Assembly: GCA_002104985.1 (NCBI GenBank)
Contig: MCGO01000020.1
Location: 496,001-560,000 of the forward strand
Direction: 5' to 3'
Length of the DNA: 64,000 nt
Origin: Rhizoclosmatium globosum
Lineage: Eukaryota > Chytridiomycota > Chytridiomycetes > Chytridiales > Chytriomycetaceae
Positions within the stretch are counted from its first letter, which is position 1; each line of letters opens with the position of its first letter. Below the pieces are notes generated by a model. It saw nothing but the letters and a program-made list of their open reading frames with translations. It was not told where the DNA came from and did not search any database. Below are positions 31,700-44,446 of this stretch, one piece after another. Both the position numbers and the translations under genes were made by a program.

Positions 31700-34600
31700 T
31701 TATTCTTGCGCAACAGCCATAAACTGCGTCTTTCCAATATTCAACTCAGAAAGGAATGTCTGCACGGCCTTTTCATCGCCAAACTCCAACTCAAGTGTAA
31801 AGCTGGAGACACTGGGATCAGTAATACGTACTCGATGCAATTGCTTGATACTCTCAATTTTTGTCGAAGTCGTGAGAACAAACGCATGTACTTTCGTCAA
31901 AGTCGCAATCGAGAGCCATGTTGTTTTACGGACTTGGTTCACATAACAAACACCTCCTGTCCATATTGTCCACAATGCGGACCATGATTTGGGCTTCAAG
32001 TGGAAGACGTGAATACCCGTCTAAATTTATGCAGTTAATTCATAATCAGATAATTGGGTGAAGTCAAACCAGTTGTTTGCATTGAAACGGGCGGTGCTGC
32101 GTTTTGTTGGAGTGAAGGGCTGTAATTCAAAGTTAGCTTTAGTTTCAATAAAGAAAATAAGAATATACGTTTCTTCGACAGATTATTGATGCTTCCATTT
32201 AAACTGTGCTGACTGTCGCGCATACTATGAGTGCTTGAAACCCTTTGGATTCCAACTGAAATTGATGTTAACCTCAAAATTGTTTTCAAGGTACAGTTAC
32301 TTACTGACTTCCCTCGTATTTTTTGGAATTCCGAGTGTTCCATGATGGTGACTTGATGCCTCCGATTGAGTTTGTCCACTCACATTTTTGATATCGCTGG
32401 GAACAGTCAGCTCATTCCCAGCCGCATCTTTGACTGTCTTGATAATTTGCTGGGCAATAATTCCTTTCGCGGCTGAGTTTTTTGCAGGTTTCGCTATCGT
32501 GCTTTCCTCGAAGCTTGATTTGTGAGCTGTGAGCCTTTTGAAACCCTTTTCGATGAGGTGTTCATAAGCAACATCGTACACTTTCTGGCCAAATAGAAGA
32601 ACGAGCGTAAGAGTTGTTGCGAGCCAGATACAAATGCATTGAATTGAGTCGAGGCTTGATGTTGGGTTGGATGGAAGAATTTCAATCACAGCCACAAGAA
32701 TTCCAACAAGAGCACAGATGGACATTAGGGCCGGTGATTCATTGAACATGGAGTCAACGTCTTTCATCATATATGCGAGAACGAGGAGGAGAATGTGGAT
32801 GACTGCAGTGAATGCCTCGAGGATTTGAATTGAATACGAGAATGGAAGGTTTACACTTGAGCATATGTAGTATTGATTCAACCCTTGAGTGATTAAAACT
32901 GGATCGTTTGTCGTAGAGGACTGCCAAAATCCCAGGAGCCCCTTTTTCACCAAACTCTCTGAGTGATTCAATAGCAGAGAAATCAATAACTTACCAACTC
33001 GATGAGTACTCCAAGCGTAATTATAATTCGATTAATGAGCGTGATTCTAGCTCCATCGACACGAGTCTTTGATTTCAGAATGATGTAAAGCCTTACATTC
33101 TTCATAACAACTGGCATAATCATCAAAACATATCCAGCCAACGCGAACCAGACTCTCGAAACACATTTTATCGCAGTAACATCATCGATATACATGAACA
33201 GCGAGATGTAGCAGAGGAGACTCCCGGCAATCGTTACCAAACATTCCGGAACTGACGTCATCTTCAATTGCTTCGTCTCTCGATAAATGTAGAATACAGC
33301 CATAAAAAAGGTGCTCAAAAGAAGACCGAGTACGGCGAGAGTGATGATGCCCCCACCATTTGGAGTAGAAACGCCGTTTGAAAGCAATGTATATCGAATA
33401 ATTGGTGGACCATCAGGCGGTGGAACTGTCGAGCCTATTGAAAAGGGTATTTATAAGATGGTAAGAATAGGAACAAACTTTGCACCTCCGTGGAAATAGG
33501 GTGGACTGTCAATAAAAAACGTAATTTGGTTGCCTTTAGAGTTGGTCTGTCCAAAGTCTTAAAATATATGTGTCAGCTGATTTGTTATCGTTCTTGAAAT
33601 ATACTCAACATGCTCTCTGAAATTGAGAGTCGGGATTGACGGGGTTTGGGGTGGGCAAGGCATATGATACGTAATAAGGTCTGATTAAATCTGTTATTTA
33701 CTTGAATATATCATGGTTAATACTTACAGATCTGGATCACCATACTGGTTTAATGTGATGGGTTGAGGTGCTGACGTGATTCCAGGATAATTTAAGTCCA
33801 AAAACTGGGTATAATTCAAGTATTTAGATATCTTGCGTGACGCTAATTGTTGAGGCGTGAATTGAGGATTTTGTTTCAAGAGCTATTGAACACTGATTAG
33901 TCACAGCCGTTGTGCAAGGTTGTATTTAACCTTGTCAAAGCCGTATAACAAAAGCATAGCGCAGTCAAAATATCCAGCGATATTCCAGTAATTAATCAGA
34001 TTCTCAGGCGTGTCGAATCCGTAGTACTTTTGGTACCCTACGTCGAATTGAGTGATTTTCAAGAAACTCGTCAGAAGAGCGCTTTTATATGTGCTGTTGA
34101 TAGCTCCTGGGGCGACTGCCGCGGTAAGTGAAATAAAACCGCCGACATAACTCGCAAGAAGTGTTGAATTCTTGTTCGCTTCTACCACTGTTTTTTGAAA
34201 AAAATGGAAGTTTAAATAAGAGGGGACAAAGCAAAATAACCAACATTTGGGTGAAAGTCCGTTCATAAACGTTACAATCTTGGCTGGAAGGCCCAAGCTA
34301 ATGTACACGTACTGAGGTCCTATCATCCCTTCGACGGCCAAACTAAAGTATAGTTTGTTTAGATAATCAGCTTGTGAGGCAATGTAGATATATCTCGCGT
34401 TAGCCCGCAAGAGGGCATCTTTCGCAAGCAACACGGAAGCAAGAGTCAATGGCGTTTTGAGATTGATGATTGAAATTACACGGATTCCTCGGCTTTTCAT
34501 TGCTCGTGAAATATCTGTTTGAAACCCGGAGCTAAGTATGTCGTCGGATTGGACAATGATGGCCATGCGAGTTACGTTCCATGCGGAGAGAAGCGTTGCG

Positions 34601-35267
34601 ACGTGATTACCGTATCCTGTGGAGGCAATCATTCTGAAGAGGTACGGGAATTTGTCTTTGTCAGAGAGGACGGGAGATCCTGCGATAGCGGAGCAATACG
34701 GGATCTAAAAGTGTCGTAAATTTACTAGAAAATAGGTTGATAGTGTGTGTTGAAATTACTTGATATGCTCCAAACATTGCAGCAGTGCCTTTTGTTGTTC
34801 CACTGTACTCCCCACCAGTTAAACCTATGACGTCTGTGTGTTTTTCTGCAATTTCTGTGGCCATTGCAGCCATAGCGTAGCCTGTTGTGTGACCATTGAA
34901 GGCTCTGTCAACCTGAGGCCACCATGGACCACAGTCCGTGAACCGCTGTGTTAATAGTTAGACTTTAATTTCTCCGTTTGAACATCATTGATGGAAGAAT
35001 ACAAACCTTGATGTTCACAGTAGTGTAAGGAAGAATATCCGGTGAATTATTCACAATGTCAATTGCGGCTGCTGCAACTGCATCTTGGATATAAACTATC
35101 CCACCTTGAGTACTAAAGCTGATTCTTGTGGGATCAAATGTGGAGTTGTAACTGTACGCCCACGTGCCATTGTATTTGATGTTTGGCAAATAGCAGTACC
35201 AGTTCACAATCCCGACTGTAATGCTACTTTGTAGTTTGTTGGACAGGGGGGAAAGGGGGGCGTTCAT
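31700..35267 (-). CDS. Class C GPCR with PH-like C-terminal domain, array member D
   Basis: Start MNAPLSPLSNKLQSS at 35267, directly followed by ITVGIVNWYCYLPNIKYNG, so no signal peptide. Ectodomain exons include FRMIASTGYGNHVATLLSAWNVTRMAIIVQSDDI and QYVYISLGLPAKI. The linker is STVPPPDGPPI. Membrane segments lie on two exons (GGIITLAVLGLLLSTFFM ... VMKNVRLYIILKSKTRVDG; FSYSIQILEAFTAVIHILLLVLAYMMKD). The cytoplasmic tail of about 100 residues is followed by the PH-like domain (ALWTIWTGGVCYVNQVRKTTWLSIATLTKVHAF) ending at 31700. Exon plan as in C and E. Confidence 0.82.
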
Positions 35268-35528
35268 TTTGGCAGATATTCTAACAATGGTTTAGTATTG
35301 TACGTAAATGGGCATTGTGTTCGTGTCATCACTTGGTTTGAACAATGGCATCTGATAAGAGAAGTAACGGTAAATTAACATTTATGGGATGCTAATGTAT
35401 TTAGCACTCCGGGAAAAAGATGTTCCAAGCAATCACCTCCTACAGACCAGCCACCCAAACTCGAAGTCCCCTCCCACAACCTCCATCCCGCATTCTCCGC
35501 CACTACCGAGTACCCACCGTCTCCGCGC

Positions 35529-36858
35529 ATGCCCGAAAGAGCCTCTGTCTTGGGCAAGGCCGAGCTGCGAAGCCGAGTGCGCGGCCTTGTTCTTGGCTGT
35601 GGCTTGAGCGACGCGCTTGGGCTTGCGACCGAGTTCATGACTAAAACGGAGGCGACACGTGCGCATCCACTTTCGGCGCCGATCAAATTCGATCAATTTG
35701 TGCGTGATCGGCACCGGATTCGCTGGGCCGAGGCGGACTTTACCGACGACACGGACCAGTTGATTGTGCTTCTGACCTCGATTGGAACGTGCGAAGGACG
35801 GGTCGATGTGCACCACTTTGGCGGTGCGTTGAAGACATGGGCAACGGTGGGGCTTCCACTGTTGAATAAGCTGCCATATGGACTTGGTATGATTGTGGGG
35901 TATGTCTGCATTTTATAGCGATGTTATCTAATCTGTCTAGACGTGCACTTCGCTCTCCGAACTTTGACGCTGATCCACATTTGGCTGCCTTTGTGGTTTG
36001 GCTGACATCAATCTGCTCTCTCGCCGCAAATGGAGCAGTCATGCGCACTGCAATCACTGGAGTTCCCTTCTTTGGAATACTGAGATTGTCGTGAAGCAGA
36101 CGATGGATGCAGCAAGAGTCACTCATGCGGACCCTCGTTGCTCTCTTTCCTGTGTTGTCGTGGCACTTTTGATTTCAAGTATGCTCAAGGGAGAACTCGG
36201 CTCTCTTGATCTTTTAGATCAATTCGTTCCATCGACATCATCTGAAGGACCCGAAGAAACATCAGAATATAATCCAGTACCCATCTCCTAGTTAGGCACG
36301 GACTCGACTTACGAATCAGCTATTCAAAGAATTATTGGCACCTACGCCTCTCCTATCCTCAACATGTACCAAGATTCGACCATTCCTTTCAACGCCCAAG
36401 AGCACCTTTCCGCTCTCCCTTCATTCTGCTTTCCAAGCAACCTCCAATCCCTCGAACTCGATGAATATAGTTCGATTGGATACACCTACAAAGCTCTTGG
36501 ATCAGCACTCTACTGTTCTTCAAGAGCATTGAACCCAAGCTCTTTGACTCAATATGAACGCGACGAAATGACAAGAACTTCCTCTCATTGGTCTGGTAAG
36601 TGTGCTTTTTATATTCTTTGATTTCGCGTGTGTCAAGTAAATAAGTCCTGTTAAGGTCAACTATTCAAACGCATTATTACTGAGCTGACAAGGGAAGCCG
36701 GAGATGCGGATACAAACTGTGCCGTGGCTGGAGCCTTATTGGGCTGTCGTATAGGATATGAACGACTACCAAAAGATTGGCTGGCAGAGTTGAAGCACGC
36801 CGACTATCTGCTACAACTCGCAGACGAATTTTGCGATTTGGTTATTGGTTCAGATTAA
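35529..36858 (+). CDS. ADP-ribosylglycohydrolase-family gene with two apparent lesions
   Basis: Exon 1 is 35529-35899, a second coding block starts at 35941 and ends at 36595, and the last exon is 36656-36858. The magnesium-binding motifs are intact: DFTDDTD (exon 1) and GDADTNCAVAGALLG (last exon), as is VTHADPRCSLSC. This family removes ADP-ribose from proteins or dinitrogenase reductase. Two problems: near 36071-36073 a T-run is one base short, so the frame moves between ITGVPFF and WNTEIVV; and a TAG at 36289-36291 interrupts the frame unless an intron of about 66 bp with an unusual GTTCCA donor is removed. Either a young pseudogene or assembly errors. It lies between receptor genes D and E on the opposite strand. 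Confidence 0.75.
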
Positions 36859-36929
36859 GTTGAAACTAATAAATGATGGTTTATTTCTTCTGAACAGCTG
36901 TTTAATTCCCCCGTTAATTACCATGAGAA

Positions 36930-39900
36930 TCATTCATGTTGAACAAGCATATGTGCCTTGTGTGCAGTGAATTCGGAAAGGAATCCCTCTAAAGCTTTTT
37001 CATCCTTAAACTCGATTACAACGTTGAAAGCAAAAGACGGAAAGTCTGAGAGAGAAATTTGGTTTGTTCCAGCGATTCTTTCACACTTGACGGTGGACAT
37101 GATTGTGAGTGCGTACACTTTATCGAGAGTTGCAATTGACATCCATGTTCGTTTACGGATGTTGTTGAAGTAACAGACTCCACCGTTCCAGACGTTCCAG
37201 AGTACTTGTGTCTTTGAGGTCTTGATTTTGAAAACGTGGATACCGAGCTGGTGTTTTCAATATCGTTTTGGTTAATCTATTTGAGGAATGTTCAAGACTA
37301 CGTACAATAGGTTTACAGTGACAAGGTCTTCGTTTTTCTTTCACGTCCTTTCCGCCCGATGCAACTGTAAAAATTCGTGAACACATTGATCGAAAACAAA
37401 TGGTGGTGGGCTCACGTTTTTTCATACTGGGAGTTGCCTTTAAACCACTTGTTGTTTGGTTGTTTCTGTTAACTGCGATGTCGCTTTAATATATGGTGTT
37501 TTGAAACGAGTACAAATACTTACTGAGACCACCCATCGCTCTGCTGGGGCCAGCAGCTTTAGCCTTTTCCTCTGTAACAGGTATTTAGATATAAGTGAAA
37601 AAAGTAAAAGCATTCAAATTCTTTCACCTTTCTTTTCGTTACCCGTTGGACTCGTTGGACTCGTTGGACTGCCAACCAGTGGAGCATTACTCGTCATTGA
37701 CGCCTCAGCACTTGAAGCTTATATGGAAATTGAGTACATGAATTTTATAATCTTGCAATTAAGGACTTACAACTCTTTTCTTGATTGCTCGAGTCCTGGC
37801 TATGCTCGGAAGTATCCTGCTTCATTGCTTTCGGCATCGCGGGGACAAACACGGCTGAAACCATCTTGGAGGAGGCGAACCCGGACTTTGCAGAACTTCT
37901 TCCTGCGTCGAATGTGGACTTGATCGACATCTTGAGGAGCCCCTTTTCACTCATTGTGTCAAAAATGACTTCGTAGATCTTGGCACCAAAGAGGATCAAT
38001 AGGGTTAAGGTTGTTCCGATCCAGATGCAGATACATTGGATCAAGTCCATGCTTGGTGTTGGATTCGAGGGGAGGATCATGATGACACCAAACAGGACTG
38101 CGTTCATGACTCCGATTGTTGAGAGGGCTGGTGCTTCGTTGAATTTCTGGTCAACATCTTTCATCATGTAGGCGAGGACGAAGAGGAGACAGTGGACGAA
38201 AATCGTGTATCCCTCAAGGACTTGAATTGAAACAGAAGATGGCTTGTTAACACTGGAGCAAATATCAAATGCATCGGTTCCAACAATTACTTGAAGTGGA
38301 CCTGTGTTGGAGCCACCAACCCAATATCCGAGCAAAGCCTATACAATCATCTTAATATTTCAAACGACTCTACGAATCGCGATGTAAAACTTACCAACTC
38401 AACAAGAATCCCAACAGTAATCGTAATCCGATTAATCAACGTCAACATTGCCGCGTCAAGCCTCTTTTTCGACTTCAAAATAATATAGAGTCTCACATTC
38501 TTCATAATAACCGGCTGGATCATAAGCACATAACCAATCAAGACAAGCCAAATCCTCGCAACACAGAGCTGCTTCGTCGGTGCGTTCAAGTGGAAAATAA
38601 TCGAGAGGTAACAGAAAAAGCTTCCGATGATTGTGACGACTGATTCTGGGATCGAGAGCATCTTGAGTTTCTTGTCTTTTTGCCAGGCGATGAAGAAGGT
38701 GAGGAAGCAGCCGCTCACGATTATTCCTAGAGCGAACATGGCGACTATGCCGCTACCTGCGGATGTTCCGAAAGTGTTTGAGAGGTAGTTTAGAGGAATT
38801 GCGATAGGACCGTCAGGGGGTGGAATCGACGAGCCTTTTCCGAAATGGTTAAACCTAAGGGACATCCAAACCTAGCATTTACCTCCATAGAATAAAGGTG
38901 AAGTTCCATTCAAGAAGGTTATGTTGGTTCCTAGAGTATCAGTCATTGCAAACGCTATCAAAAGAAGTTAGTCCTTGAATAAGAGAGAATACTTGAAATA
39001 TGAACTCTCACTTTTTGACTGAAAGCCACCTTTGTAGACTCCTGTATAAGACGTGACGACGTATGGTGCAACCATGTCTCCTAAAGAGTTCAAATAGATT
39101 TTGGCAGCTGTTAAGCCTGTGTAATTTGTGTTGATAAACTGCGAGTAGTTAAGATATTGTGAAAGCTGTCTGGAGGCCAGCTGCTGAGGCGTGAAACTTG
39201 GGTTGTCTTTCAACAACTGCACGAAAAAAAAAGAAGGTTATTTTAACCACACTGAAGGAGAAGAAAGTGGAATACCTTGTCGAATCCGAACAATAACGTC
39301 ATGACACAGTCAAAATAATTATTAACACCCCATAATGTAATGTTTGCGCCTGAGTTTAAATATTGATCGCTAGGTCGCCATTTGTGAGACAAGACCAAAC
39401 ATGAACAGACTTACTCAGCAGTCTGTTGATCCAATTTAACTATCGATTTAAATTGCTGGTAAAATGGGTCAAGCCATATGGATTATTTGCTTGAGCTTGG
39501 TTGGAATACATCCCAATGAATCCTTGCATATAGGCCGCCATTCGAGTCACGTTCTTGTTCAAGTTGGTCACTTAAAAACGTTTTAGCAAGTTTAAGTATG
39601 GATTATCGTCGTGAATTACAGTTTTTGGAAAGTAGACCCATGCTTGTTGTAATTGACCAGGAATGTTGGAGCCCATATAAACGTATTGTGGCGCAACCAT
39701 TCCAATCAATGCGAGACTGAAGTACGCTTTGCTAACAAAGTCTACCTGCCCTGAGATGTAGATATATCTATCCAAACCAGAGGGTTTCAGTTCGTGTATT
39801 GTTTTGTAACATAAATCTGACAAACCTGACATCATCTCGTTGAATAGCAATCTTGGCGTAATTAACCATATCCTGGGTCAACTTTCCTTTCAAATTAATC

Positions 39901-40946
39901 ATACTAATATAGCTAACCCCGTATTTCGGAGCATTCGTTTGGACATCCTTTGCATCTACACAACATCTTCGATAAAAAAAACCTTTCTCCTCCGCAAAAC
40001 TTTTTAATACTTACATCCACTTCCAAGTAAATCATCTGACTGCGCAATAATAGCCATCCGCGTAACATTCCAGCTTTGCAGCAAGACACCAACATAGTTC
40101 CCCAAACCGCTTGACGAAATCACCGGAAAAAGTACGGGAATTGTTCTTGTCGCTGAGAGACGGCGCCGCTGAGTTTGTGCCGCAGAAGGGGACTTGGTAC
40201 TTCCCGAATACTTCTGCTGTTCCTCTGTTGAACAACCCCAATTATTTTTTTAAAGTTTATGCGGGAGAAATTAGGTTATGGAGACTCACTTTGCAACTGC
40301 ACTGTACTCTTGACCTGTGATTCCGAGAACGTCCGGGTATCGACTCCCACGTCCATTCCCATTACTGACATTGCAAATCCACCTGTATGTCCACTAAGTG
40401 AACAATATATCTTTTTTGTCAGTGATACAGTGGGGGGTTTTCAGAAATTTTTGTGCAACTCAACGAAAAGTCTGTGTCGACTGTTGGCCAGTATGCTCCA
40501 CAGTCACTGAATCTACCATAATGGTGTAGTAATATGAGTAAATGGAGGACAATATGTGTGAAGTCGGAAAATTCTTGAGGGTTAGGTTACCTCTTGATGT
40601 TTACGTAGTTATATGGAAGGATATCTGCACGCGTGTTGATGATGTTGACTGCAGCATGGGCGGCTGCGTCATAGACCCAAGTAGCGCCAGAGTTTCCGTT
40701 CAAATCAATGTAAGTGGAATTGTAGGCTTCTGGGTAAACTGCCGCGTAGGATCCGTTGTACTGGATTCCAGGGATGTAGCAGTACCATCCGAGTATTCCA
40801 ATGGTGATGTTAGCCGTCAGTTTGTTGGCAAGGATTGCCGATGGAGTATTGGCAGACATCTTCTTGGCCTTGATGCCCTTTTCTGTCTTTCCTTTTTTGT
40901 ATGCGAGTGGGTAAATCTCTTGTAATGCTCGACACATCTTTGACAA
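36930..40946 (-). CDS. Class C GPCR with PH-like C-terminal domain, array member E
   Basis: Start MSKMCRALQEIYPLAYKKG at 40946, or MSANTPSAILANKL further in; no signal peptide. ITIGILGWYCYIPGIQYNGSY and INTRADILPYNYVNIKR resemble member C closely. Ectodomain exons run to about 38970. The linker SSIPPPDGPI precedes membrane segments (PESVVTIIGSFFCYLSIIFH; QVLEGYTIFVHCLLFVLAYMMKDVDQKFNEAP; CIWIGTTLTLLILFG). A Lys/Ser tail follows and the PH-like domain ends at 36930 (RTWMSIATLDKVYALTIMSTVKCE). Shared residues with C suggest these two arose by a recent duplication. Confidence 0.82.
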
Positions 40947-41128
40947 TGGTTGTAATTTAGGATTCTTTTTGAATCGAAGGGTTCATTATGGATAGTGTTT
41001 ATTCAGAAAGATGAGTTAACTCCATAATCCCCCAAATATGCGGCTCAAAGACCTCCCAAAAACAATACGAATAATAAACAAGATAAAACCCTTTTCTAAC
41101 ACGAAAAAGGCATCGCGTGGCATATCAT

Positions 41129-42472
41129 CTAATCATCTCTTGGTGGGTCATCACGTCTTGGTGGGGAACGGTCGCGGTCGTCACGTCTTGGTGGGGAACG
41201 GTCACGGTCATCACGACGTCTGTCACCTCCGTCGTCACGTCTTCTGTCATCATCGTATCTGCGTCTTGGTGGGGAACGGTCTCTGTCGTCGTATCTACGA
41301 CGAGGTGGGGAGCGGTCTCTGTAACCGCCACGGTCTCCACGGTCACGTCACCTCCACGGCTTCCGTATCTATTAGAATACCGGTAAGTATATGAAGAATC
41401 AAGAAGAGGACACTACTGAAAGCAAAAAACGAACCTGTCACCACCACCTTCACGGCAGTCACGAGCAAAGTGGCCTTCCTTACCACACTTGAAACACTCG
41501 TTGGAGTTACGGTCACCCTCTCTACGTGGAGGTCTGGAGCTTCCCTTGGCGAATTCAACCACGACACGAGAGCCGTCGCTGAGCTAGTTTCAGGGAGGAG
41601 AAAGGGGGGTTCGGAGTGTTACGAAAAACGAGGCACAGATATGGACACAATGAACGGGACGGGAGGATGAAAGCGACTCTGCCACACGACTCTTTCTTTT
41701 GGCCCGACACTCGCATGGACAACATGGGAAGGAGGTGTGAAGGGACAGGATAAGAGGATCCCCTAAGCAAGTGACAAAATGAGATCTCATGAGGACACAC
41801 GTTTGGCATCAAGAGTCTCCGCCGACTCTTCCTTCAACAAGGCACACAGTACACGGAACATGGCACAACGCACGAGACACGGGGCTCAAAGGGAGGTGAC
41901 TAAGCAACAGCGACTGCGCATCCCACACATTGATTGGCACTCAGGCTTCTCAGGCTTCTAGGCACTCCGACACTGACTCAGACACGGCAGCACATGGGCT
42001 CTCGCACAGACACGTCCATCCAGGGAGGGTTTCACTCGCAGGCAAACACAGGCACGAAAGTGAAACGAAGCGAAGGAAATCAAAGTACCTCCTTCCCGTC
42101 AACGTCACGCTGGGCATCGGCGGCATCACGGGCCTCTTCGTACTCGACAAAGCCAAAGTTGTACTGCTGGCCACGCTTGATATCGAGTCTGGAGGGATGT
42201 CACAGTGGATTGTCAGAAGGTGGTGCGGAAAAAGGGAGAAAGCAGGGGTTGGTACGTACCGGGACACCTTTCCGAACTTGTTGAAGATCTCGTCGAGTTC
42301 AGCAGTCTAATAAGATAGAAGGAGGCGGGTGAGTGCTTAGTTGTACTCGAGAGGAGAAGGTGGCCACGGAGACTAGTCCCCCATCCATCCAATCCCAATC
42401 CCCAATCCAAATACACACCTCAACTCTTGTGCCCAAACGGCCGAGGAAGAGCGTCTTTCCAGGTTCACTCAT
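41129..42472 (-). CDS. SR splicing factor: RRM, CCHC zinc knuckle, RS domain
   Basis: Exons 42472-42419, 42306-42260, 42188-42089, 41583-41435 and 41368-41129. MSEPGKTLFLGRLGTRVE..ELDEIFNKFGKVSR..YNFGFVEYEEARDAADA forms an RRM. ECFKCGKEGHFARDC is a CCHC knuckle, as in SRSF7-type proteins. The last exon holds DRSPPRR/YDDD repeats in one frame. However, the exon enters in another frame: near 41345 one base seems missing (GGTGACGTGACC where GGTGACCGTGACC is expected). As written, the protein would end in a Val/Thr-rich tail at 41125 instead of the RS domain. The third intron is about 505 bp, far longer than the others. Confidence 0.8.
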
Positions 42473-42526
42473 TCTTGTTGTGTTTTTTGAATCTGTTTTT
42501 TGTCGAAGTCAAAGCCAAAGAGCAAG

Positions 42527-44046
42527 ATGAGCAACAACCAACCACCACCAAAGAAGGCAACTTCAACAGAGAACCAGCCATGGTCTGATGCCCTTCTCCT
42601 TCGTATTCTAATACAATTAAACAATTAACAGGATTGAAAAGTACCGACCTCGTGGAATGGATGATATCTCAGCCAGGAGAGACTGTGAATGTCCTCAAGA
42701 AGACCCTCGAGTCAAACAACGTATGCCTGGTCTTGAACAGGCATTACCCAGGCTAACCTGGTTGAGCAGCTTCCGCACTTGCTCTTCTATGGTCCTCCAG
42801 GTCCGTCTCCTTTGCCAATCAATCACCACACGCTGACACGCTCAACCAAACAGGAACGGGAAAGACTTCAACGATTCTTGCGCTTGCTCGGGACATTTAC
42901 GGGTAATCCCTCCTTGGCCAATGGAACAACGACAACTAACACCAAACCAAGTCCGGAAGCAATGAAGACGCGTGTCCTCGAACTCAACGCTTCAGATGAA
43001 CGAGGAATTGATATTGTGAGGGAAAAGGTCAAGAACTTTGCTCGAGTGACTGTGTCGTCTGGTGTTTCGTCGGGTAATGGCTTCAATTCTCGGACATTCA
43101 CGTACTCAATGCCACAACAGAAAGAACTCGCTGCCTCCATTCAAGCTCATTATTCTGGGTACAATATCCCTTTGACCCTACATGGACTCTAAACCCTCTT
43201 TCTCGTCCACTCCTCAGATGAAGCTGATTCAATGACAATGGATGCCCAATCCGCGCTCCGAAGAACCATGGAAACATACTCAAAAATGACTCGTTTCTGT
43301 CTCATTTGCAACTACGTCAGCAGGTTCTCTCCCCCTTCACCCACCCCTTCTCCCATAACCACTCCTAACTTCCATCTAGAATCATTGAACCCCTCGCAAG
43401 TCGATGCTCCAAATTCCGTTTCAAGCCTCTCGATAATACAAGCATCAAGTCTCGTCTCATGGAAATCGCGGAGCTGAGCGAGTTCAATATGTTCCTGAGG
43501 TATTGAGCCATTTCTGTGGCTTCCCGTCTCTCTAAAAACAGTCTACAGACAATCGATATGCTCATCACCGTGTCTGAAGGAGACTTGAGAAAGGCGATCA
43601 TGTACCTGCAAAGCGCGTACAGATTGCATCAAGATGAAGTCATTCAGCCAGACGCCATTGTCGAAATTGCAGGGGTAAAAGCATCTCTTGCTGGTAACTC
43701 TTGCTATTTCCTAACATACTCGTCAAAAGGTGGTTCCATTCCGCGTCGTGACGACCTCTTCTCCGCGTGGGTCAAGAAAGACTTTTACGTTATCCAACAA
43801 GCAGTCCAAAGAGTGACTCGAGAAGGATATTCTGGAACTCAAGTTGTTTCTCAGGTAAGTGATCGATCCGATATATCTCGGCATTTCTAACAGAAACTGT
43901 AACAGTTGCACGACCGTATGTTGAGTGACGTTGAATTGACATGTGCACAGAAGGCGAGGATGAGTGAGAGCTTTGGGGCGATTGATAAGGCGCTTGTGGA
44001 TGGGAGTGATGAGCAGATGCAGTTGTTGAAGTTGTTGATTTCTTAA
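42527..44046 (+). CDS. Replication factor C small subunit (human RFC4 / fungal Rfc2 type)
   Basis: ATG at 42527; about nine short introns; stop at 44044-44046. Recognised blocks in order: [41 protein letters not shown] (Walker A); [47 protein letters not shown] (Walker B, DEAD-like); [48 protein letters not shown]; and a C-terminal collar [11 protein letters not shown]. It is part of the clamp loader that places PCNA on DNA. The reading frame needs two missing bases at about 42670-42682 and one near 43075; a fourth change near 43745 is possible. Because the protein is essential, assembly errors are the likelier cause. Confidence 0.88.
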
Positions 44047-44446
44047 GCGGGTTCTTGGACGGGAATTGATGAATGAAATTTGTTGTTATATATAAATATG
44101 CGAGTTATCTTGACATACATAATAGGAGAATAATGGGAGAAAGGTCTCAGAACAACAAAAATAACCTCATACTAAACGCGCCTTCTCGCTGAATTCGAAA
44201 GTGGATTTTCAATTTAACTCTGACTATTTAGCAATAATCTTTCGATTTTTCAATGGATGGAGTGAGGTTGTGAAAGGGATTTTCACTGAACGAGACAATA
44301 CTGCTGCTCTCCAGACGTCCTCTATCGTTTCCCAAGAACAGCAGTCTTTCCACTATTCATTCACCATATATCGATATGAGTTCTCCAAAATCTGCTTGAC
44401 GCCATCAGCCATTTACCAAAACCAAAGCCACAACCAAAATCCCTCC
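44047..44446 (+). other. Intergenic region between the RFC subunit and SPAG6 genes
   Basis: About 400 bp. It contains only short frames and likely holds the 3' end of the RFC transcript and the SPAG6 promoter. An ATG at 44377 (MSSPKSA) stops after seven codons. Confidence 0.4.

Noticed and set aside
36052..36074. A 23-bp GT..AG stretch that would remove the frameshift in the ADP-ribosylglycohydrolase gene
   Set aside because: It is far shorter than any other intron here, and a missing T in a T-run restores a better-conserved protein.
36289..36291. Reassigned TAG codon (alternative genetic code)
   Set aside because: All other genes use TAG, TAA and TGA as normal stops, including SPAG6 with TAG.
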